64,000 nucleotides of DNA from Molossus alvarezi (Eukaryota > Chordata > Mammalia > Chiroptera > Molossidae): assembly GCA_037176705.1 (NCBI GenBank), contig CM073889.1, positions 103,991,890 to 104,055,889 on the forward strand, read 5' to 3'. The position numbers were made by a program, and so were the translations under genes. Shown here one piece after another: positions 38,731 to 53,117 of this stretch; the stretch's first letter is position 1, and every line of letters begins with the position of its first letter. A model generated the notes under the pieces. That model did no database searches and had not been told where the DNA came from. It was given only the letters and a program-made list of their open reading frames with translations.

Positions 38731-41029
38731 ATTGAAGACCAGGAAAAGTGATGTAAGTGCATTTTGACAGAAAGAGACTGGATGTGAGTTTATTGAAGGC
38801 TCCTTGCCTTTACATCTCAAGAATTTGGCGAAGGGTCTAAGAAGAGCATACTTTCAACTCTTCATTAGGAAGCCTGAAACCTGAAAGGCAAGTACTTTGT
38901 TTTATAGGTTAATTGATTATACTGAGTATAAACTACTATATAGTCAAAAGTGAAACAAAGGAGGTAAATATTTTAAAGATCTCAAAGCATTTAAGTGAAA
39001 AAATTATAATTAAAATAGCAAAATTAATAGTGGAACTAAAAAGCAATATTTGGCTGTGCATATTTGACAGATCAAAGCAGGAAGAAAGATGAATGCAAAG
39101 TATTTTGTAATATTCCTAGAGAGAAATGAGTATGGTCTGAACTGAGTGCAACCCTGATCATGGAGAGAAAGATAAGTTCAAAGAATAATATGGAAGAGGA
39201 AATGGTTAGCAGCTTGCATTTGAATTGAAAAGGAGCGTTTGATGCTGACCGGGAAATCTGTAAATTATCGGCACTACTGATGATAATGAAAAGCTTAAGG
39301 GAGGGTATGACAGGGTCATGTTATTCATCCCAAGTTCCTTGATAATATATAAGTGAATCATTATTGTACTGATGAGATGATTCCTCCTTGCTGGACATAG
39401 TTTACCCAGTTTTCAGGAAGGTAAAACCATCTTGGAATAATGAGTCAAAGGATTTTGCATTAACATAAGATAAACGCCAAGTACTGGCACTACCAGAACC
39501 AGAACATGTAGATTTGATTAGCCCTTAAATACCAGAAGAGTAAAAGTGATCACATTTTTTTCCTTCTCTCTCCTCTTTGTCTCTCCATCCATCTGTGGCA
39601 GACACGGATTATAGCTGAGCAATAAATTAGAAGTGGAAGCACCAACTTTGGCTGTTCACCACCCTGAAATAAAATCCATTTAATTTACCCTGACTATCCT
39701 TGTTACAGTGTTAAATATAGACTAAATAGTTTAATATGGATTTATGTAATGAGTTCACAAATTGATTTTGCAGAGTTTGCTTGCTTTGAGAAATGAGCAT
39801 CTGCATACTAAGGCTGGGATCGCCGCCTTTTGATAGATGAAGGGATTTTCTTAAAGCATGATAAGGAATCTAATCTATGATCATTTTATCATCCCACTAT
39901 TTGGAAACCCAGAGTCAAAAATAAAACAAAATGAACAAACAAACAAACACAATAATTCAGAATCCCCAGCCCTCTCCTTTGGGACAAAGTCTCTACAGGG
40001 TAGCCAGGCTAATAATCTACCTTTGAGTGACAGGATTAAAGAAAAATAGTCCTCCAGTTCCTCTTTTCCTTTTAAAAAAAAAATCCATATCTACCTTACT
40101 TGAGCATTAATTATTTAGCCTGAACTATATGCAGCTAATTTTTAAAGTTTAATTTCTTGGAAGTCTGAAGATGAACCCAGAGAGGTTTCCCTCACAGCCG
40201 GGCCGCCACCCTCCCTATCTCAGATGGCCAAGTTGGATGTAATTGTCGTTGGTGACTGGATGGGGACAGCTGTATCAGCCAGTCATTCTAGGGATGGCTA
40301 ATAGGATTTGTAATTATAATGTCCTTTATTCTCATTTAAATTCAACAGTGTGTTCACATTACTATTCTTTCTCTTGAAACATGGAAGTGTGGGTCTGGGG
40401 ATTGAGGATGGTGGAGAGACGGGGTTTACCTTCATGAATCTACACTTCCTCATAGTCTGTCCCATTTTTCTAAGGCACAACAGACAGGGGAGGCCAGCTA
40501 TCAAGAATGGTAATTTACGGTCCAAGAGTGCTTAATGTGAAGTGCCCTCGTCATAGGAGAAGGTTTCCACGCAGCAGTAATGGGACTTTTATTTCTGCAT
40601 AAGGTTCAGTTGGGGCCTTCATTTTATTCTTCAAAGTACCCTGTTCTTATCTACTTATGCAGTGCATGGGTCTTGTGGGTCTTTGATTTCATTCTACTTT
40701 AAAACAGAAAGCATGAAATGTAGTAATTAGCCTAATCCACATCTAAAAATATATAAACTAACATCTTACACTAACTGCAAACATGATGACCATTGTTACA
40801 GTTATGACTGAATCGAGCTTTGTTATTAATCATTTCTCCTGGTGATTAAATTTTAATTCTTCAAAGAGAACTTTTTTTCCTTCACAGACTTGTCTCTCTT
40901 TCACTGTAACCATTCTATATTTTAAAATGACTTCCCCTAATTTCCACTTTTATATACAATAGAGCTTTATCTACTATGGATTAAAAAAGAAACATAGTAG
41001 AGGAATATAATATTTTAAAGTAAAAATTG

Positions 41030-41275
41030 TAGGACCTAGAGATTATTATGCTAAGCAAAATACACCAGACAGAGAAAGACAAATACCATATGATCTCACG
41101 TATGTGTGGAATCTAATGAACAAAATAAACCGAGGAACAAAATAGAACCAGAGGCATGGACAGACTGACAAGGTCTGAGGGAGGGGATCAGGTGACTGGA
41201 TGAAAGGTGAAGAGATTAGCAAAGAACATACGTGCATGGCTCATAGACACTGAAAGCAGTGTGGTGATGGCCAAA
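41030..41275 (+). mobile_element. L1 3' end fragment
   Basis: The sequence 'gattattatgctaagcaaaa', 'cagacagagaaagacaaatac' and 'tatgatctcacgtatgtgtgg' matches the L1 3' segment at 11880-11960 in order. Confidence 0.8.
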
Positions 41276-41287
41276 TATATATATAAA

Positions 41288-41505
41288 CCTCACCCTGGCT
41301 GGCTTTCCAGTTGGTTGGAGCATCGTCCCATACACCAAAGAGGTTGTAGCTTTGATTCCCAGTCAGCGCACATACCTGGGTTCCAGGTTCCGTCCCCAGT
41401 AGGGTGTGTATGGGAGGCAACTGATTGATGTTTCTCTCTCAGATTGATATTTCTCTCTTTCTCTAAATTAACAAAAGAGCATATTCCCGGGTGAGGATTA
41501 TAAAA
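41288..41505 (+). mobile_element. Ves-related SINE, subtype C
   Basis: The head is ccctggctggctttccagttg, then 'gagcatcgtcccatacacca', and the end is 'cccgggtgaggattataaaa'. It sits at the 3' edge of the L1 fragment. Confidence 0.85.
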
Positions 41506-43300
41506 AAGAAAAATATTATATAAAGTCTTCATAACTATGTTTGTCATTAAGGTATCACTGTGTAGCCTGCTAATCAAATGTAATATGAATGGCATTTTGT
41601 ACTTGTCATAATGGATCACTTGCTTCAACTCTATCAGCCTTTGATTGTTGGAACCTTTAAGGATGTCTGGCCCTCAGAGTTACTATGCAATATATATAAA
41701 ATGTTTGTTTTGCTTTAGAAAACACATATCCTAACTTTATTGTCCCTGGTTTCTGGGATTAGTTAACTAGTTATATCTGGCTTCTGTGTCCTGCCTCATG
41801 AGGTCTCCACTTTCTCATTTCTAGTTTTTTTCCTTTTATATCTACTTTGGTGGATCCCTAAATTCTACACCTCACTGGGTTCTGCATCTGCCTACCCCTG
41901 TTATACTGGGCCGCTCCTACCAGTAAATCTACTAGAGAGCAATTCTAACTAACCTCCTTTTCACCTGTACTTTTTCTTCCAGTAACCTTCCCAAGGCATC
42001 GCTGACTTAAAAAAAAGTCATCATCATCATCACAGTTGGGTTTCTCTGCTGTGTTTTAACACAGCTTTCTATCCCCAAGCCTCAGTTCTTTTATGTTTCC
42101 AATTATCCTAAATAGGAGTGATAGTGTTCTAGAGATGACTGTGAATGACAGTAGATGAGACAGACCTGTAAAATTCCATATGTTATGACCATGAGAGATG
42201 TCAGATATCTGAGTCGAGTTGGCAAGTGCTTTCTGGAAGTCTGAAGGGTAGCACAGATATGGTTCGGATGGCTGGTGACATGAATGAGCACTGACGATAT
42301 TGAAAGTATACACTATAAGTTGGCTCTGTTTCCCCTAAATTTCATAATACAGTCAAGAATACTAGAACCCAAGGAATTTATAAGACTCCTTTTTGTTGAC
42401 TATTTGTTAGATTCATCCACGGAAAACTCTATATTCTGAAAACATTACTGATTCAGATGTCTTATACATAACTCAGAAGATTCTTTGCACTGCAGTTTTT
42501 ACAACTGGCTACATTTTGACTTTCTTTGCTATTCAGAATAAATTTTAAGACATAATGATACCAAGAATGTATAATAACATGTTGCTATTTTGAGAGATTC
42601 TTGGTAAAATCTAGTTCTTTGTTCACATATGTGTAGAGAGTTGGTAAAATTTTAGGAGTAGTGCTGTCAACAGTCAAATTCCCCTATGTTTCCAGACACT
42701 GGAGACGTTGTGGGGAAATGAATGGCTATACTGGTGGATGCCTACTGTGTGCAGTCAGACTGGACCAGCATGGCTCAGGATATGTCCTCCCCTGTGGTTC
42801 TGGGTTAGTGTGAGCCCACTAAGCAATCGTGTCCGAGACTCGGCATGTAGCTGTGAAGGAGTAGCCACAGTTCTCTGTGGTTTGAGGGTTGCTACATGTT
42901 GCCACTCATCTGGTCACTCACCTGTGACAGCCTGGCCAATGGCAATGCCAGGGCCTGCCATCCCTCTGCTTCAGCTTCTCCAGCGCCTCGGCTAGGTGCC
43001 CATTTAAGTCTGCCATGGAGGTGATGAGAGACTGACATAGGATTTAGTTTGTCCTCAGGGGTCCATCTAAGCTTCCCAGGTTTCATCTTGCTTTTTGCTT
43101 TCTGCAGTTTACATCATCTTCCTTCCGAAATTCCTGCCCTGATGACTCCAGGCTCAGTGACCAGATTCAGAAACAACAGCCTTGTATACACTGTGTAACC
43201 AGCTCTCCAGCTGTGCAGTACTAAATTCTGTAATGAACTGTGGCTCTTCCACACCCTTGACTCTGATGCTCTGATCAAATCCTGATCAAACCCTGATTGA

Positions 43301-43522
43301 GCCCGGCCAGTGTGCTCAGTGGTGGAGCGTCGATCCACGCACTAAGAGGTCACTGGTTTGATTCCCGGTCAGGGCACATGCCCAGAATGTGGGCCAAATC
43401 CCCAGTGGGGGGCATGCAGGAGGCAGCCAGTCGATGTTGTCTCTCGTCAATGCTTCTCTCTCTCTCTCTCTCCCCCTTCCTCTCTCTCTAAAATGAATAA
43501 AGAAAAAAATGTACAAAAAAAC
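43301..43522 (+). mobile_element. Ves-type SINE, subtype B
   Basis: Runs from gcccggccagtgtgctcag to 'aaaatgaataaagaaaaaaa'. Target repeats accctgattga lie at 43290-43300 and 43523-43533. Confidence 0.92.
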
Positions 43523-43769
43523 ACCCTGATTGATATAATAGAGAAGAGGGACAGGCAAGAAAAGTCTCCAAGAAGTCTGGGAAATGGGTTATGAGAAGGA
43601 TTGCTGAAGAGAAACACCCTTGGAAGATTTTGCCGGTTTCTAAGACATACCTAATAATATTTGTTTCTTTCTAAAGTGAAAAACTCTTTTAAAATTCTTA
43701 TCTACTAAAATTATATGCTCTAAAATGTGAGTCTGAATATACAAGTGTCCCAGGAAAAGATGAATAATA

Positions 43770-44003
43770 GCATACTCGATTCAGGGAAGACGCAAGTATA
43801 GGCAGAATGCAGGAACCACCCAAAGGGAAAGATGGGCTCGTCCTCTGAGCCCCCAGAGAGGAACGCAGTCCCTCCAACACCTTGATTTCAGCACAGCGAC
43901 AACCACACCAGCTCCCCGGCCTCCAAAGTATAACGAAACAAAGATGTTTTGTTTTAAGCACTAAATGTGTGGTAATTTGCTACAGCAACAACAGAACAGA
44001 AAT
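43770..44003 (+). mobile_element. MaLR-like LTR, 3' part
   Basis: The end 'gtggtaatttgctacagcaac' preceded by 'ccccggcctccaaagtataac' resembles the 3' end of MST/MLT1-type LTRs (usual form: 'ggtattttgttatagcagc'). Strongly diverged. Confidence 0.4.
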
Positions 44004-45499
44004 CATTTGGGTGGAAGTTTCTTCAATTAATTTTGTCTCTAAATTCTGATCACCTTGGATAATTCTTATGGACGTGTTATGACACTGAGTAGGTAGTGAT
44101 GATATACTGATATGCGGGCATTTCCCTGCCTAGGAACTGTGTCTTGGTATTTCACAAGAAAAGTTAGGGAATCGTGAAAATGGGGGATCCCTTTGTAGTT
44201 CTTACTCTAAACAGGAAAAGAACCCAGGCCAGGGGGTTAAAACCTCCCCCATCATTTAGGCACTCAGAGAGAATCAGTCTCCAGGACAGATGGACATAGT
44301 CCCCACCGAAAAGAAACAAAAGTGAGGAAGCCACAGGCCAGTACTCTCTTGTTGCTAGGCAGACCAGAGCTCTGAGTCCAGTAGTTTTTCCTGGAATTAA
44401 TACATAAAGGCCAAGGTTTATAATAAAGATCTGAAGCAAGAATTTAGCACCAACTAGGTCACAATAGAAGAATAAAAATGTGCAAAAGAAAACCAATCCA
44501 AATTACATGTAGGCAGATTTTTTTTGTTTTTTTAGCTAAAGAATTAATGGACTTCACAAATTCCTTAGTAAAGAATCACATCAGAACCCAGTTCTAGGCC
44601 TTGTTATCCCTATATATAAGAAACTAGAATAAATAGTGATAAATTCTCCTTATGATTTGTAGGTTAAATAAGCCCCCATCCCCAATTACCTAGACACCCT
44701 CTTAAAGTTCTGCCTTAAAAACTCTATAGAATATTGTTATAATAGGTTTTTAAAATTCTTTAAACCCTACCTAATCAGCATAGTCACATTCTGCTGTCAG
44801 AAGTAGAGAAACCATTATAAAATTTCTCTTAGAACATTTCCTATTTCAAGGCTGACTTGTACCTGACTGTGCGTTCATTCCTTTTAAATACAGTAGAAAT
44901 CTGCAGCTCACATTTGAGATGGGAAGGTGGAAGAATCCCCACAGCTCGCCCGAAAACCACACTGTTCTGATGCTGGCCCGACGTTTATACAGAGCAGACT
45001 TATTATTTTCGCCTGTTTGTCAAAATGGTCCTCCTTTAAGAACAAATCTGTCTTTGGATTCAATAATGACGAAGCAAACAGGATCAGGCATCTGAGCAGG
45101 ATACAGTGAGCACTTTATTTTGTACACAAAATCCAAACCTCTGCCACCTTGGTTTCCCGGGGCAGGATTTCTAAGGTTACTGCTACCCCAGATTTCTTAA
45201 CAGTTACACCATTATTATTTCTAGCATTGACTTTCTATTAGTTTGTGTTATTTTAAATGGGTTTTCTGATTATTAATCATCATATAGCTGTCTTCTTAAA
45301 TATTAAAAATATTAGCCAGTAGTAAATATTAATCCAATACTTGAGAAGTTTGTGATGCTTGATAACATGAATACGCTCTCATAAAGTACTTTATCCAGTT
45401 GTGTAATATTTATAATAAATATGATTGGACATTCTTCATATTAATGTGACTAACTTAGTCATTAGTTTTATAAAGCAATGCAATACTTATACTAACCTT

Positions 45500-45655
45500 C
45501 TTAAAATGTACCTTTATTGTTGAAAGTATTGCAGATGTCCCAACCTTTTTCCCCATTGACCCCCCCCTCCCTGGCTCTCACCTCCCCACCCCCACCCCCA
45601 TGCCAGGCCTTCACCACCCTATTGTCTGTGCCCATGGGTTATGCATATTTTTAAA
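45500..45655 (-). mobile_element. L1 3' UTR fragment
   Basis: The + strand reads 'tattgttgaaagtattgcag', 'atgtcccaacctttttcccc', a C-rich block, then 'cccatgggttatgcatat', the reverse complement of the bat-type L1 3' end. Confidence 0.7.
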
Positions 45656-45979
45656 TATTCTTTTTCCTCCTATGTCTCTGCTGTTCTTCCATATCTTACG
45701 TTTTCTAGAAAACATGTGAGTTGTGAAGGAAGGAAGTGTCAAAGGTATAATTTCTGATACCTTCTCCCTCTCCAGTAAGCAAAGGCTGTTTTATATCCCG
45801 AACTACACATGGCTTTCACGGGCCAGAGGCGCTTTTGCCTTCATAGGTCGCTTTCTCCATAAGAAAATAACTAAGAACCATATTTTATCATTGTATTGGT
45901 ATAAAGACTGTTATAATCCAGGCTGGATTATATTCTTTTATTCTTTCTCCTCCTGATTAAAAAAAAAAAATTAAAACAG

Positions 45980-46193
45980 CCTGGCCAGTGTGGGTCAGTG
46001 TTTGAACATCGACCCACGCACCAAGAAGTCAACAGTTCGATTCCCGGTCAGGGCACATGCCCAGGTTATAGGCCCGATCCCCAGTGTGAGGCATGCAGGA
46101 GGCGGCCAATTGATGTTCTCTCTCGTCGATGTTTCTATCTCTCTCTCCTTCTTCTTTCCTCTCTTTCTCTAAAATCAATAAAGAAATAAAATT
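45980..46193 (+). mobile_element. Ves-type SINE, subtype B
   Basis: Runs from gcctggccagtgtgggtcag through cagttcgattcccggtcag to 'aaaatcaataaagaaat'. Flanking A-rich targets aattaaaa look like the duplication. Confidence 0.88.
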
Positions 46194-47463
46194 AATTAAA
46201 ATCTATTTCTGGGTCCCTAAAAGTCCTGTGGGCTCTCAGCATGATGCCTACTGTGCCCAGGGGATAAATCAGCCCTGTTACAACCACACAATGTTTCTAC
46301 TTCTGGAAAATTTGGTCTGACTTTCTAAGTGCTTGAAGTCTCTTGATGCATCATAAGACAGTTAATCAATTGTTTCATTATCACAACTTCTATGTTATTT
46401 AATAAATCATTTTTATTTTAAAATTATTTTTATGTCATAGGTAAAACTTGTGCCAATTAAGTTTTTTAATCAATGGAATCATTCTTTTTAATTAACTTTT
46501 GTTATTACCATGAAGGAATTGAATCTTTATTTCATATCAATTTTCAGTTCAAATAGCATCTAACATTTAAGCTTTGAGGATCTTTGACTTCTAATTTCTT
46601 ACCACGCCCCTCCTACTCTTGGCATGCTATTTTGTCCTAGATTTCATGTTCTGAGACACATACCCATGTTTATGAAAGGTGTGAAAATTTTAGAAAATCT
46701 TTTTCTAAACAAAAGTGATTGTCTCTGACTTGCCCGTGATGTCAGCTGGAATACTAATTTGTTTGGATTTTTTTCTTTTTAATTGCAAGGACTTTAAGAA
46801 AATATTCCTCAGAGCAAACATATCCCTTTAAAGGCAGCTAGTTATCCACAACATGTAAGTAGCAGCTAGAACTCTAAATACCAGTTCATGAGGCTCGTGA
46901 TGCTTTGACTGTCTGGTAGTTAAAACGACCCTCCCCAGCATTCTGGAGATTGTCTCAATTCTATGTGCTGTGCAGAAAAAGTAGACCAGAACTAGCGTTT
47001 TAGTTAATTTAGGTTATCTTAGAGTTGAGGAAAACTTTAGGGTTAACTGTAGTGGCATGCTCCCCAATTTATTGCCGCCTTGTTCTAAAGACCACACGTG
47101 TCCTAGGTCATCCTGTCCACAGCACCTGCGGCAGCTGCGTGCTAACAGATTGTCAGGAGTGGGTGCAGAATTCCAGCATCGCTTACACACGCTGAAGCAG
47201 TATTTTTTCAAGGGAGTCAGTCTCAGCAGGGGTTGATCCCCAAGTGTCTACAGCATGTGAATAAGTGAGAAAAGCTATCTTAGCAGGTGCATGTTGAATT
47301 GGAAAATGTAAATCAAAGACTTCCAATAAGTTTGATGTTCAATGTACTTAGAACTCATATAGCCATTATAAATCCAAAAAGTTTCAGCTAACCTTTTATG
47401 TTTCTAAAATACTGAAAGAATGTTAATATGAAATAGAATAACATTTTTAAAAATTTTACTTTG

Positions 47464-47640
47464 GCCCTCGCTTGATGGCTCAGTTAGTTGGAGTATTGTC
47501 CCATACACCAGAAGGGTTGCAGGTTTGATCTCCAGTCAGGGTGCCTATAGGAGGCAATGGATCAATATCTCTCTCTCTTTCTCTCTCGCGCGCCTCTAAA
47601 AATCAATAAGAACATATCCTTAGGTGAATATTTTTTTTAA
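47464..47640 (+). mobile_element. Ves-related SINE, subtype C, shortened
   Basis: The head is ggccctcgcttgatggctcag, then 'ggagtattgtcccatacacc', and the end is 'cttaggtgaatatttttttt'. About 40 bp of the middle is missing relative to the 41288 copy. Imperfect target repeats ttttactttg and aatcacttta flank it. Confidence 0.8.
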
Positions 47641-48004
47641 ATCACTTTAGTCTTTATTTTCTATTATATAGATGATAGATAAATAAATGTCATGAAGTTT
47701 AGTCATTTCTACCTATCATTGATTAACAAAACTAAATGGGACTGAAATAGTCATTAATTTCTCATTTTAGACCCTGAGGTCACTAAGACATGAGAACTAT
47801 CTTTATTATGGGAATTTTGCAAGTTTCAGGAGATTTAATATATTAATAGATAGCTATAGAATAACATTTTCATTATTGACAGAATCATTTTACTGATGAT
47901 GAAAGTACCTGCTAAACTTCGAAATTTTGAGGTGTTAGTGTTCATCTTAACAGCTAGAATAGATTTTAAAAGGTTATAAAAATTATTTATTATTAGAATA
48001 CTGG

Positions 48005-48095
48005 CTCATTTTTTTTTAAGTTGAAGCTCAGTTTTTAACAAGCACCTCAGGAGACTTTAAATCAAGAAGGTTTTGGAACCAGTGCCTTAAGCAAG
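48005..48095 (-). repeat. Possible MER5/MER20-like DNA transposon remnant
   Basis: Only the phrase 'ttaacaagcacctcaggaga' and 'ggaaccagtgcc' near the end suggest it. Weak. Confidence 0.25.
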
Positions 48096-50002
48096 CAAAC
48101 TATACTGGGATTGTACTCTCTACTCTTAATTTTTGTTTTGCGTCTGTTTATTCCCTCAGAGATGCAAATGCATAGTAAATTATTAGAGAAATTAGTGATT
48201 AGTACATGATTAGAAACTGGATATTATAAACCAAGCACACCATCATACGCTTACTATATTATTTAAAAAGTCTTCTTATAACTCATACATCTAATATAAT
48301 ATCAGTGTTTTTGCTTTACTGTCAGAATATATTTTAGGAATAGAAATCTCCTAGGTAGATATTTTGACAGAATAAGAAAGAAGCCGAATCTATAACTGCC
48401 CTCTGAATGTGTTGGAATTCATGAATCTCAAGATCTAACTTTTATGAAATCATTTTAATGTGGCATTAACTAATATTTGGATGGATTATATTTCAAATAT
48501 GTTTTTAACTTATAATTATCACTTTATGTATCTCTCTCTCTTGATATTTTCCTCCCATGTATCCATGCCAGTATGAATCACAGAATCTGATATATCATAG
48601 ACCCTGGAGCACTTGTTAAGGAAATGAATTGCTATTCAGTAGTGTATAAACACACATGCACACAAAATCTAGCCATTTTTAATGCTAGCAACTGAATTGC
48701 ATGAATAGATTCAAAGATGCATTTCATTTCTAATATGAGCAGTTCCACTGTTAAATATATATACACAATAACATTACTATATTACTATATCATATATTAC
48801 TATATTATATTCCTATTATAAACATTAACATTAAAGCAACGTGTGCTTACATAAAGGCTTCATTATTGATAATAAAACATTTTGAAGAACCTAATAGAAT
48901 GACATCACACATGTTATTGCTATAAATAAGACATAGATATGTAACATTTACCAACAAATATCAAACGATTGTCAGCCCTGGCCAACAATCATAGGGGAAC
49001 TGACTGAGGGTCTTCGCCGCCCCATACATTTGAGCCTGTCAGATTTTGAACTCTGACCTCAGAGAAGGAAGCCTTGGACGTGTTAACAGGATGGATCAGC
49101 CAAATCCCATCTGTCCGATCTTATTAGAATACCCTCGGGATTTAGGTTCTGACCTTCTATAATTATTGACACCTCTTTAATTTATCTTTTCATCCATAGC
49201 CAAGCCTAGTACAGCTGCTATGGCACATGTAAATACATCCGCGCTGCCAGCGCCGGCTGATTGGCATTCATGCTCGAGTGTGTTTTTATTTTCTCCTTGG
49301 CTGCTGGGAGTAGCCTTAGCAGCGCAGAAACCAAAGAGCTTCATCTATTAGGCAGGACAGATTTGTATTCAGCGGTAAACGCCTGACCTTGCTCAACTTC
49401 CCTCATCCATTCCCATCATCCTCTCCCCAGATGAAAGAGTCTGCTTAACTCCTGCTTCCTGGCTGTTTCCTTGGCAACAATAACAGAGTCCATCTGAGAG
49501 AATGACTAATAGGAGACTACGTTGGTAGTGGGATTAAGTGCTGAAATTTAAAAAAAGTTAGAATCACCCACAGAATTATAAATGAGGAATGCTTAAGATT
49601 GAGATTTAAAAAATATATATATACCTCTCAGTGACATTATAATTTCTTTATTAATCCATTCACATTCTGGTAATGCTCACAGGTTTTCCCCAGGGTATTC
49701 TAACCTAAGAACAGAGAATTTAAGCTTTTAGTGTCCATTTGACATATATGATGAAAACAGGCTATTAGTGTAATAAAGGCTACTTGTATTATTTTAGATT
49801 TTGCATGAGTGGGTGGAAGAAGCTATGTGCAGACAGCATCTCGACTGGAAGAAATTTGTAATGAAATATATACTGTGTTTTTCCTCCCTCCCCTGAGGGT
49901 GGTCTGCCTTTGGAAGGCATCAGACCTGGGAGATGACCAGCCTGCAAGTTTCATTTTCCTTTAGGATTCGGTCACGTTTAGTCCCAGCTCATTAAAACAT
50001 TT

Positions 50003-50252
50003 TTTTAATCTAAGTTTATTGGGGTGACGTTGGTTATAAGATCATATAGGTTTCAAGTTACATTTCTATGATACATCATCTGTATATTGTACCAACCAAA
50101 GTCAAATCATCTTCCATCACCATATACTGGGCCCCCTGCACCCTTTACCACCCCAGCCCCTTCCCTCTGGTAACCCCCATTCTGTTGTCTGTGTCTATGA
50201 GTTTCAGAGTTACATCCCACATATGAGTGAAATCATATGGTTCTTACTATGA
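50003..50252 (-). mobile_element. L1 3' UTR, 5'-truncated
   Basis: The + strand reads 'tttattggggtgacgttgg', 'agatcatataggtttcaagt', 'tctgttgtctgtgtctatg' and 'catatgagtgaaatcatatg', the reverse complement of an L1 3' end. It is related to the 9550-9850 segment. Confidence 0.8.
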
Positions 50253-51289
50253 GGGAAATACATCACCATCCTTGTTTTGCATAATTTTTGACAACACATC
50301 ACAAAGTTGTCAACATTCTCAGAACCCCTGTGGAATTCTTAGATTTGCAGTGAAATTCATAGTCTCAGTTGAAAAGTAAATTCATAAATTGTTCCATGAA
50401 ACTTTGATGGAATTTTATAGAATACTTCCAGATGCCTTTATGTCTCAATAAGAGACCATGCAGCTAAGAGGTGTCGTGTAGAGAGATCCATCAGAGACCA
50501 TGTTGTATTTGGATAAAAAGGTTTTTTTTTATTCTGGATATCCCAATGACTCCATTATTCTTTATTAGTTTTGTCATGGGCACTGAGTACTTTTAAAAAA
50601 ATATAATTTTTCTATTATCCTAATATTAATTTTTCACTCATATTTTAATATTTACTAAGGCTACTTATCATATGGGTATACTTTATTGAATTTGATAAAT
50701 AATAGAAGGTAGTAATAATGTAAATAATAGAAGATGAGATGATAATCTCATCCAGTTGAGATGCTGTCATAATTATTTAGATAATCTTCTACTCTAATAC
50801 TCTACATTAAATGGAAGCTTAGTATTGCTTATATTATGATTATGTGTTATTGCCACAGATTTTGAGAGCACAGTTCACTTCTATTATATGAATCACAATT
50901 GCATTTGGCAGCAGAATTTAACAAAGCTTATTTATTTGTTTTCCTATTAAAATGAAATATCAGACACTTCTCAGTTTTAAAGCCCCTGATTGGAATGGAC
51001 ACCTTGCTTCGCAGCCTTTTACAAAGGTTGAATATGAATGTATTCCAGCAGTCAGCACTGTGCCCCTTTCGGGCAACCTGATTAACCGTATAACACAGTC
51101 TGAAGGGGCTGAGCGCGCTCAGGGCCATGGAGCGAAGGCTGCTCACTCGTCTTGGGAGGACGCAGGGTTGGATGGTCTGTTTATCTCCCCAGGGTATCCT
51201 CTGTCCATCACGGAGGAAGCAGGCTGCCTTTGCTGATAGAATAAACGGGGGAAAGACTTTCAGATAGTGCATGAGTTGCTCTCAGAAAG

Positions 51290-51690
51290 TGGAATGCTTG
51301 TTGTAACATATGAAAACAAACTAAATGGCTTAAGCCAACACCATTGTATCATCTTACAGTCTGGAGGCCAGAAGTCCATCATTAGTCTGCCTGGGCTAAA
51401 GTTGGAGTGCTGGCGGGGAGGATTCCTCCAGCGTCGCTGCCTCTTTCCAGAGTGTGCAGGCTGCCTGCGACCCTCGGCTCATGGCCCCTTCTCGTCACTT
51501 CACATTCTTGCTTCTGTTGTCACCTTTTCTACCACTGAGGCTGGCCCCCTACTCTCCCCTTAGAAGGACCCTCCTGATTGCATTGGGGTCACCTGGATAA
51601 TTCAGGCTAATCTCGCTGTCTCAAGATCCTTAATTTACTTATGTCTGTAAAGTCTCTTGTACCATGTAAATTAACGTATTTATACCTTCC
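51290..51690 (-). mobile_element. MaLR-like LTR
   Basis: The + strand order 'aaactaaatggcttaagcc', 'cagtctggaggccagaagtcc', 'cacctggataattcaggctaa' and 'tctcaagatccttaattta' is the reverse complement of MLT1/MST-type LTRs. The + frame at 51267-51563 is a by-product. Confidence 0.55.
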
Positions 51691-53117
51691 AGAGATAGGT
51701 CGTGGATTTGGGCAAGCGGGAGCCTTTTTCAGTCTGACCACAAACCAACTTCATCTCCTAAAATGTGTGCCGACCAGGTACTCAACAAATATTTCTCCAA
51801 CGAATACGTGAGCGTGAGTACGCAGAGATGTGCAAGAAATAAGAGCGTGAAAATGCACACGTTTGGGATGATATCAGAAGGAGAGGCACCGCTTCCGGGA
51901 GCTGGGCAGGAGCACCCACACAGCGGTGGTCTGCTCTGCGGTTGAGTAAATCAGGGCCGGGGAGTGGAGACTCGGTTTGCAGCTGTGTGCTTAGCTGTGC
52001 AGGCAGCTAGTTCTGTATTATGGCTTTTATTTTTAGATCTTTAATATTTACATTGTTTGCATGGAAAACCCAAAATCAAAGGGTAGAGAAGACATAGACT
52101 ATAAATATGACAATGAAAAGGCATCTAAAGAAATACGGTGAAGGCATTGTGCTTTTTATTGAAGTGTGTAGCCCCGTGGCAGATTCTAGATCCTCTTTAA
52201 CTTTATTCTAAAAGACACCAAGAGGGAAAGAGGGAGGAAGGATAGAGGGAAAGGAGGGATTCAGCAGAGAGCCCAAGCAGTTGTTTAGAAATCAGCTTAT
52301 GGTTTATGTTATAATAATTATTATTATGATCCTTGTCTATGATAGCATTACCATATCTGCTATGCTAAAAATATCATAACGACTCTATAATGAAGTAATA
52401 TTCAGGGTGGAGCATTTTACACAAACTACATCCTCAACGGTTTGCAAAGCCAAATAATCTACTTAGAGATACAAGTCAAGAGAAAGAAAGAAAAGTGAAA
52501 AGTAGAAAAACTACTTTAAAGAAAAAGCACAGAATAAGAGTTTTTATGGTATTTGAAATAAGCGTTTAGGGCATGATGCTAAGAAAGTTGAAGGAAGGAA
52601 AACCTAGTGTGACCAAAAGAGAGTTGTCATGTTAATTTGTTCATTCAATAATAAATTGCTTAGTAGGTTTAATTCTATATCCAAGTGGTTGATTAGCCAA
52701 TGTAGACAGTCTTAGGTTTAAACGTATGTCTTCTGTGTTCAGTTTTCTCCATCTCGAATGCATTCAAAGATGCAAAGAGAGTCACTTGTTGATAGAAGAA
52801 GAAGTGAGCTGGTCCCTTTCCCGTCTCCCTCTTTTTGTCTAGTCCACATGAGCCATGATGCTGTTCACACTACATCCTGCTACTACCTACAAGTTCTTCT
52901 TTACTCATCTTGACCAATCATACAGACACTTGCTTAAAAAAATAAGAACGCCGTGGCATGATGTCATATTAAAAAAATCTACCTGCCAGGAGCTTAGACT
53001 TGATTGAGGGAGATAGACAAGTACTGCTCAATTAGAAAGACTGAACTGAAGCATGTGCATTCAATTTTCATACGTCTTTTAAGGCACCAACTAAATCTCG
53101 CCTATGTTATAATGCTG

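Noticed and set aside
38348..38820. Open frames on both strands rich in Phe/Leu/Ser or Lys/Glu/Arg
   Set aside because: They read the (TTTC)n tract of a SINE.
48973..48991. A 'cagccctggcca' stretch resembling a SINE head
   Set aside because: Only about 10 bp match, with no body, tail or direct repeats.
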